In this document: positions 57,736-64,000 of the stretch, one piece after another
How positions within the stretch are numbered: position 1 is the first letter of the stretch
Layout of the letters: the number at the start of each line of letters is the position of its first letter
Origin: Apostichopus japonicus
Lineage: Eukaryota; Echinodermata; Holothuroidea; Aspidochirotida; Stichopodidae
Reading direction: 5' to 3'
Assembly (NCBI RefSeq): GCF_037975245.1
Contig: NC_092566.1
Coordinates: 2,106,001 to 2,170,000 of the forward strand
Length of the DNA: 64,000 bases
The notes under the pieces: model-generated
The model's database searches: none
The model's input: only the letters and a program-made list of their open reading frames with translations
What the model was told of the DNA's origin: nothing
Made by a program: the position numbers and the translations under genes

Positions 57736-58506
57736 GTAAGTTCAATTATAACAAAAATCCACAAAACCTCTTTCTATATCATAAATCAAAATAGTCAAAA
57801 TATATTAATAAGATGAAAGCTTACTCGTGAACTCCTGTGACCCAAGTAATGGTCTAATTCAATCTGAATGTGAGCAGGCCACGATATTCAGACTATTTAC
57901 TGGCCAAAGCTGGTCATTGGATTTTGCCATTTGTGAGTAGGGAAAAAGAAGGCACTTGCATTTTTCCTGCAAGTAGACATTAAAAACAGAAACAAGCAAG
58001 TCGAGTACATATCGTCAGTGAGAGGCAAAAATCTTATGATATCCATACCTAACTAAGTCCCTTGTAATTACAACAAACATTAGTGGGCTGTTCCAATAAG
58101 CCTGCATGGTATTAAACTGATTGTGTGTTCTGTAATTTAGGAAAATGCCTCTGGGAACTTGGTTTTGGCCAGTAGATTATTCAAGCACTTGCATTTTTAG
58201 CTCACAAACATTACTGTGTGTGAGGTTAATGTGATATTCTAGCATCAGGACTCAAGATTTCATTTTCTTTTCAATAATCAGTTGAAGAATCTTAAATTAA
58301 GGCCCTTTCTATGGTCTCATTGTAGCAGATAAGAATCTTGAATTAGGACCCTTATGCCATTATTAAAGTCTGTCTAGCACAACGGACCTTTTATTTGGGG
58401 GGGGGGGGGGTTACAGTAATGGTTATGGACTGACTCATGGGTCATAATTTTGACCAAAGTTTTGAACAAAGTTCCTAATATGACTTTATATCTGTTTGGT
58501 CCACAG
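57736..58506 (+). other. Intron between LIM3 and LIM4
   Basis: Non-coding. A 12-base G-run lies at 58399-58410. The acceptor is TTGGTCCACAG. Confidence 0.7.
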
Positions 58507-58622
58507 ATCACGAGGCTTTGTTCTCGCACCGCTGTGCATCTTGCAACTTTACCATTGATGCTGGTGATCCCTGGGTGGAAGCTATGGACAAGTGTTATCA
58601 CTCCAACTGCTTCAATTGCTCT
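58507..58622 (+). CDS. Exon 15: end of LIM3 and first half of LIM4
   Basis: This exon encodes HEALFSHRCASCNFTIDAGD then PWVEAMDKCYHSNCFNCS. CASC, the IDAGD-P-VEA phrase and H-SN-C-FN-C are characteristic of the last LIM of Enigma/Zasp proteins. The donor is TCT|GTGAGT, phase 0. An ATG at 58518 in another frame is not used. Confidence 0.95.
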
Positions 58623-59991
58623 GTGAGTTTACTATATACTACCCAAGCAAAGCACGTGAAACCCCCCCCCATCTCCCACCCCTCCTGCTTTTTTAATCTC
58701 ACTACAAAGGCACTGCAGTGTGCCACATGTAAACATTCCCTGAGGGACATCACATAGGCTGTACATCCACTGAGGGACATCACATAGTCTGTACATCCAC
58801 TGAGGGACATCACATAGGCTGTACATCAACTGAGGGACATCACATAGGGTGTGCATCCACTGAGGGACATCACATAGTCTGTACATCCACTGAGGGACAT
58901 CACATAGGCTGTACATCAACTGAGGGACATCACATAGGCTGTACATCCACTGACGGACATCACATGGGGTATACATACCCTGAGGGACATCACATAAGGT
59001 GTACATCCCGAGGGACATCACATAGGCTGTACATTCACTGAGGGACATCACATAGGCTGTACATCCCCTGAGGGTCATCACATAGGCTGTACATCCACTG
59101 AGGGACATCACATAGGCTGTACATCCACTGAGTTACATCACATAGGCTGTACATCCACTGAGGGACATCACATAGGCTGTACATCCCCTGAGGGACATCA
59201 CATAGGCTGTACATCCACTGAGGGACATCACATAGGCTGTACGTCCACTGAGGGACATCACATAGGCTGTACATCCCCTGAGGGACGTCACATAGGCTGT
59301 ACATCCACAGAGGGACATCACATAGGCTGTACATCCACTGAGGGACATCACATAGGCTGTACATCCACTGAGGGACATCACATAGGGTGTACATACCCTG
59401 AGAGAAATCACATAGGGTGTCCATCCCCTGAGGGACATCACAGGGTGTACATCCCCTGAGAGACATTCCCTGAGGGACATCACATAATGTGCACATCCCC
59501 TGAGGGACATCACATAGGGTGTACATCCCCTGAGAGAAATCACATAGGGTTTACATGCCATGAGGGACATCACATAATGTGCACATCCCCTGAGGGACAT
59601 CACATAGGGTGTAGCCCCAAACTGTCACACACAGCTGTATTTACAAGTCACTGTGTAGGTGACCATTCATACACCTTGGTGTGGACAGGCAATTGAGAAT
59701 AACTGCTTTGCCCAAGAACTCAACGTAATGATCTGGCCAGGACTCAAAATGTGGTCCATTTGTCTTCACTGTTGACCACAGTACTCTCCAACTTTCAATC
59801 TCAGATACAGAGATTAAAAGCTTCTGTTGATAGTATTGTTTGTGTCATATCATTAATGACTAAATCCAAATTAATGAAAACTTCTTGGCCCTACTACATA
59901 ACCAATTATGTGACACCCCAACCTGTTAGAAATGTTGCTTATAATATCAAATCAAGTTATTAGACTGTCTTCCCACTCCGATCTTTTACAG
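58623..59991 (+). other. Last intron, largely a 30-bp minisatellite
   Basis: About 880 of 1369 bases are tandem repeat (58738-59613). The rest is unique AT-rich sequence leading to the acceptor CTTTTACAG. Confidence 0.85.
58738..59613. repeat. 30-bp minisatellite, about 29 copies
   Basis: The unit is TGAGGGACATCACATAGGCT plus GTACATCCAC. Because it is 30 bp long, the minus strand keeps long open frames (MYSLCDVPQW-type repeats). Sporadic units are shortened (near 59007 and 59455) and change frame. The units near 59395-59600 are the most diverged. Confidence 0.95.
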
Positions 59992-60069
59992 ATTTGCCAA
60001 ACGCCCTTGGAAGGCCAGAAGTTCTATGCCAAGAATGGCCGACCAGTCTGCCAATCTCATGCATATTAA
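59992..60069 (+). CDS. Exon 16: end of LIM4 and stop
   Basis: This exon encodes ICQTPLEGQKFYAKNGRPVC then QSHAY and a TAA stop. It completes LIM4 with the pattern C-x2-(TPLEGQ-FYAK-RP)-C-QS-H. The protein ends five residues after the last zinc-binding cysteine, as in Enigma-type proteins. Confidence 0.96.
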   Translation: MCQTPLEGQKFYAKNGRPVCQSHAY

Positions 60070-60540
60070 TACTGACCTACAGCAACCGAAATGAATACTC
60101 TCAACTGAACGAAAGAGAACTTTTGCCGTTAGAATGATCTTCTTTTTCTTTTCTTTTTTTTTTCCTTACCTTTTCGTCTTCATAGCTGAATAAAGTATGC
60201 TCTAGTGGGGTGCAATCGTAGAAAGCATTATTACATCTTAAAAATCATAAAAATCACCAAAATATCAAAAATTTTATTAAAACTTGTGCACTTCTGTACG
60301 TTGCATCGCTTTGGCATTTTCTTTGTTTTAACAAAATTTAAAAGAAAAGATACTATTATTTGTTTGCCGTTGTAATAAAGGTAATGATTCTTTTGTTATT
60401 AAACTTCACGTTTCAGTGGAGGGTAAGAAGACATCAGTGACTTTGTTTGACAAATGTTTCTCTTCCATTTGACTGTTTTCTTACCATGTTTGTTTACTTA
60501 ATACTAAAGTAAATAAAAAGTACTTTTAGGAGAGTGGTCA
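60070..60540 (+). other. 3' UTR of the Zasp-like gene (end uncertain)
   Basis: Non-coding AT-rich sequence after the stop. AATAAA signals occur at 60189-60194, 60374-60379 and 60512-60517. Any of them could define the mRNA end; the sequence alone does not decide. Confidence 0.6.
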
Positions 60541-63500
60541 CTTATAGTATTATTAATTTTTTTTTGTGTTAATGAACTCATTATTATAGGAATGATATTT
60601 TGCTGTTGTGTTTTTTTGTTGTTTTTTTTTTCAATTAATATTTATCACTTAGGCAAACTATCGTATCTAACATATGATGATCTTTAAGCCATGTGATGAA
60701 AAATCTTTCCCCAGGAATGAGAGTTGCATTTTGCAATCCCGATTTTCAAATGAGATCTTTGAAAGCAATACAATGGGTGTGTAATTACCAACATGTGTCT
60801 ATCTTTGTAAAGTAGTCTTGTTAGATAAAATAAAAAAAGAATTCTGAGTGTTACTTTAAATACTTGGATTAAGTTACAAAACTGTACTTTAGGAAGAGAA
60901 AAAGATACTTTGGATGTAAAATAAGTTACTGATTTGTTTTGTTTCTAAGAAGAGTTGGTATCATTTCTGCTCTTCATTTCATCTGGCATTATTTAAATAA
61001 GTTGCCAGATAAAAGTATTAGATCTATTTAAAGTAATGTAGTGTGCAATTACCAAAGATCTTAATCAATTATTTCAAAATCCAAACAATTAAAGAAGTAG
61101 AAAAATACAAACTGATGTGGCTTTTCATTGATTTTAAGTAAAGATAAGTAGCTTTTATAAGAAAAACTTTAAACGAAGAAAATGTTTAATATGGGATAGT
61201 GTACGTTTAAATTGTTCAAGGTTAAGTGCTGTTTTTTTTTTTAAGTATATTTTGTGACAGTTAAAATAATAATTAAAAAAATATAGAAATAAATCAATCT
61301 GTACTTTGTTGTAATAATTAAAACAAAAGTACTGTTTAAATTGCATTTTTAAGGCCTGTTTTCTTAGGCTGATAATTAAGAGGCAAACTAAAAATTTCTG
61401 TTGGTCACTAAAACTGAATAATATTTAAAGCAATAATTGAGTACCCTTTTGTTTTCCTTCAATACAATGACAAATAAAACACAGAAATGATCAATTGTTG
61501 AAGACACATGTTTCAGATTAAGAATGTGGTATTGTTTTACTCATTAAATTAATTATCAATTCATAATAACTTTATAATGACGTCAAATCTCTCAGGCAGA
61601 TTCAAGGAAAAACACCAGTCTTCCTGCTATGAAAAAAAACCTTTGTTTTCTTCATTGTCATATTTTTTATAAAATCTTTCCTTGATTATATTTTGGACAA
61701 AATACTTGAAACAGTTTGTAAACAGTTCATTATGTATGATTTTAATGAGCCAAGTTCTTTTTGAAAGAACACAGAAACTTTGTGACTTTATATAGATCTA
61801 TGACCCATTAGTTATACATGTGATCTTTAGCTGTATTTTGTTAGGTCATTTTTTTTTAAAAGTTTTACTCTAGTAATTTCTTCTTGTGCAAGTGTTCACT
61901 TTGTGTCCATTGTGCCTTAAAAAAATCTATTGTCTTCCAATTAATCTGTAGGCAGTTCTGATACTCTGTGTCTTGATCTGCAGGGTTCAGTTCTTTTTAA
62001 CTTATTTTAATTTTTTCCTTCTTTTTTTGGGTGGGGGGGGGTGGTCTTTCTCTTGTCTTGTCTTTTTGTTTTTTGTTTGTTGTAGTTTGGGAAGGGAGGA
62101 ATATTTGAGAGTACTTTTTCTCTGGATTCTTTGCAGTGTTTGGTCTGCCAAAGTTGCTACCTGGTCGGCATTCTATTTTATCTTAATACTAAAATTAAGC
62201 TCCAAAATTGTTTTTTTTTGCGTATCACTGCTGCAATCTTGTAGATGCACATCAAATATGTCTCTATTTTTGGGGGGAATTTTCTTTTCTTTTTTCTTGT
62301 TCATTGTTTTTGTATTTAGATTTATGAACTTCTGGAAGGATTCAGTGTGTAACATTTTGGACTTGCTAAGCATTTCATGGTTGGGAAATACAAAAAATAT
62401 TGAAATAAGCAAGCCTTCTGATTGTGTACTGTTCTTTTTTTATTGCCTCATTATGTCTTACTAGTAAGATGTGCAGAAGCTGGTTATGTTCCAACACTAT
62501 TTTGTGTTAATTGTTTGATCGCTTGCGATGATCTTTTCACATTGTTGCTTGAAGAGAAAAAAAAGAGAAAAAAACTAAACCAATGAATTAGCAATTGGAA
62601 ATGTCCACACTGAATCCGCATATGCTCGGCTTTGTCTCCAGATGCATATTCAGAAAGGAGTTTATGGTCAATGATCATTCAGCAAGCAAGGTTAACAAAA
62701 TAAGTCGAATGGTCCTAATAATTTCTAAGCAATGAGTCAAATAACAATGAAATTAAAAAATGTCTGGATTTCTGTATTAACCGCTGAGTTTACTGTAGAG
62801 AAATGAGGATATTTTCAGTTGGAAAATTATCCATGAAGTATTTCGTTATGGAGACTTTAGCATAAGAAATTAAATGCTTTCATTTTCCAAGGTACATGGC
62901 TCAGGATTGTAACTAAACAGTATCGTAGCTATCTCCTGGATCTGGGAGAAGTCTGTTCCTTACCCCACCCCCCCCCCCATCCCATCATCCTTCTGCCCTT
63001 CACTTCTATTCCCACTTAGCATGAATGTGAAGACATGTAGAGGCAGTGGAAGCACCTGAATATCTAGGGGAAGGGGGAAGGAGTACAGGTGGACGGCATG
63101 CGGACATAGGCAAGCATTTTGAAAGTGCAAATATGCACCTGAAATAAGTGCTCATCACGGGCAAATGTAGGGAGAAGAGGGATTCAGTTCTCTGTGCGTT
63201 TTACTGGAGCTGATTAGCATGGGCAACTGGAGGGTTGAGGAGCATCATGATAGGGAAATATGCCCCTCCCCCTCCCCTCCATGTCCTCTCCCCCTTGGTG
63301 CCGCCAGTTAATGGAGTGGCATTTTATTCAGAGAGATTGTTCTCGGTATCATATTTGTTGTTTGTAATAGTTATTTGGTCCAGCATTTGAAACTTGCACT
63401 GTGTTGGTCCGGAAACTGACTGCATTGTAAAACGATAACCTAATGTAAACACACTTCATGTCTTGTTACGCTGCGATGCTCGGTTTTAATTTTGTGTTGC

Positions 63501-64000
63501 CAAAAAAAACTTAATTGTTTTCATAAAGTCTCTTCACGGTATGTTGCGATGACAGACAAACCGACATTTTATAGTCAAAAGAAGAAAAAATAAGGTAGAT
63601 TATAATCCTTAAAATACGATAGAAATGCTTTTCTTTGATTTGGAATGTATGTCTGAAACAATACATGGAAGCAACGAATCACAATACATGTATAAAGTCC
63701 ACACAGCAGTATTTGATTCGACTCTTCGTAGAGGCGGCAATCAAAGTACGTTGTGCTCATCTACAGTTGCATAATAACAAGGGTTGGGGGTAAATGTCTA
63801 ATGTTTGAGATGTGCAATTGAATAATTGATTAGATTTGATTCTTGCACATACTAAAGGAAAACGCAAACACTTACTTCATTTTAGTAATGTGAGAGAAAT
63901 GACCAAACAGCCGCACCACAGTAGTGTTTATTGCTCTTGGTTAATCGGAGCACGTTATGTGACGTGAACGCGCGCGCACTGTATGAGGAAACTCGCGTAA
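60541..64000. other. Distal 3' UTR or intergenic sequence
   Basis: No gene is supported. The region is AT-rich up to about 62750, with a 163-codon frame (61973-62464) of Phe/Leu/Ser-rich low-complexity sequence that is not a credible protein. C-runs and G-rich patches occur at 62964-62980 and 63060-63085. The final 60 bases are CpG-rich (TGACGTGAACGCGCGCGC) and contain a CRE-like TGACGT, possibly the edge of another gene's promoter. Confidence 0.5.

Larger units (their letters stand above)
6578..60069 (+). other. Zasp/ALP-Enigma-type PDZ-ZM-4xLIM gene, 5' end missing
   Basis: Sixteen exons (6578-6732, 12945-13029, 15592-15812, 18308-18642, 31630-31768, 34225-34310, 35021-35096, 43086-43235, 45400-45501, 47194-47307, 54773-54825, 55942-56041, 56617-56797, 57615-57735, 58507-58622, 59992-60069) join in phase to 2112 nt ending in TAA, or 703 residues. 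All introns are GT-AG. The domain order is PDZ (partial), ZM/DUF4749-like region, LIM1, Pro/Gln/Ser linker, LIM2-LIM3-LIM4. Family knowledge: such proteins bind alpha-actinin and titin-like partners at Z-discs, dense bodies or stress fibres through PDZ and ZM, and use LIM domains as protein-docking modules. Vertebrates split this layout between one-LIM (PDLIM1-4) and three-LIM (LDB3, PDLIM5, PDLIM7) genes, while Drosophila Zasp52 keeps four LIMs. The exact gene name is not assignable. The joined model is my inference from splice sites and phase. Confidence 0.9.

Noticed and set aside
59035-59603. Minus-strand Cys-rich frames (MYSLCDVPQW repeats)
   Set aside because: They arise from the 30-bp minisatellite in the last intron of a plus-strand gene, with several overlapping phases open at once.
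56817-59613. CRISPR-like array
   Set aside because: The repeats are contiguous with no unique spacers, the genome is eukaryotic, and no cas genes are present.
61973-62464. 163-codon frame after the Zasp-like gene
   Set aside because: It is Phe/Leu/Ser-rich, crosses T-runs and G-runs, and has no start context or homology signal.

Overview
The window is intron-rich, AT-rich animal DNA with GT-AG introns, interspersed repeats and minisatellites. A marine deuterostome invertebrate, most likely an echinoderm, fits the four-LIM Zasp-like gene and the DIRS element. Species cannot be read from the sequence, and the taxonomic call is inference.

One host gene runs on the + strand across almost the whole window (about 6578 to 60069 plus a 3' UTR). 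Sixteen exons can be joined in one open frame of 2112 nt (703 codons plus stop). They encode, in order, the C-terminal two thirds of a PDZ domain, an ALP/Enigma-type ZM (DUF4749-like) region, one LIM domain, a Pro/Gln/Ser-rich linker and three C-terminal LIM domains. This is the PDZ-ZM-LIM-linker-LIMx3 layout of Zasp/ALP-Enigma proteins, which act as Z-disc and stress-fibre scaffolds binding alpha-actinin. The exon carrying the start codon and the first PDZ strands was not found and probably lies upstream of base 1. Reading through the donor after LIM1 gives an immediate stop, which could yield a short ALP-like one-LIM form.

The 13-kb intron between the ZM exon and the first LIM exon holds an apparently intact DIRS-type (tyrosine recombinase) retrotransposon at 23939-30508, in sense with the host gene. 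It has a gag-like ORF, a reverse transcriptase/RNase H ORF with a further C-terminal domain, and an overlapping tyrosine-recombinase ORF. It also has 120-bp inverted terminal repeats that are identical by eye, and an internal complementary region that matches both outer ends joined head to tail. Two older relatives of its termini lie at 5187-5367 and 6171-6325.

The other introns carry two TIR-type repeat families (family A, about 350 bp, three copies; family B, about 250 bp with TTAA ends, two good copies and one or two decayed ones), a tRNA-derived SINE, a possible LINE tail, three long minisatellites, smaller tandem arrays and simple repeats. One family-A copy sits inside one half of a local duplication whose other half keeps the empty site. 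The last 4 kb are the 3' UTR and AT-rich sequence with no supported gene.
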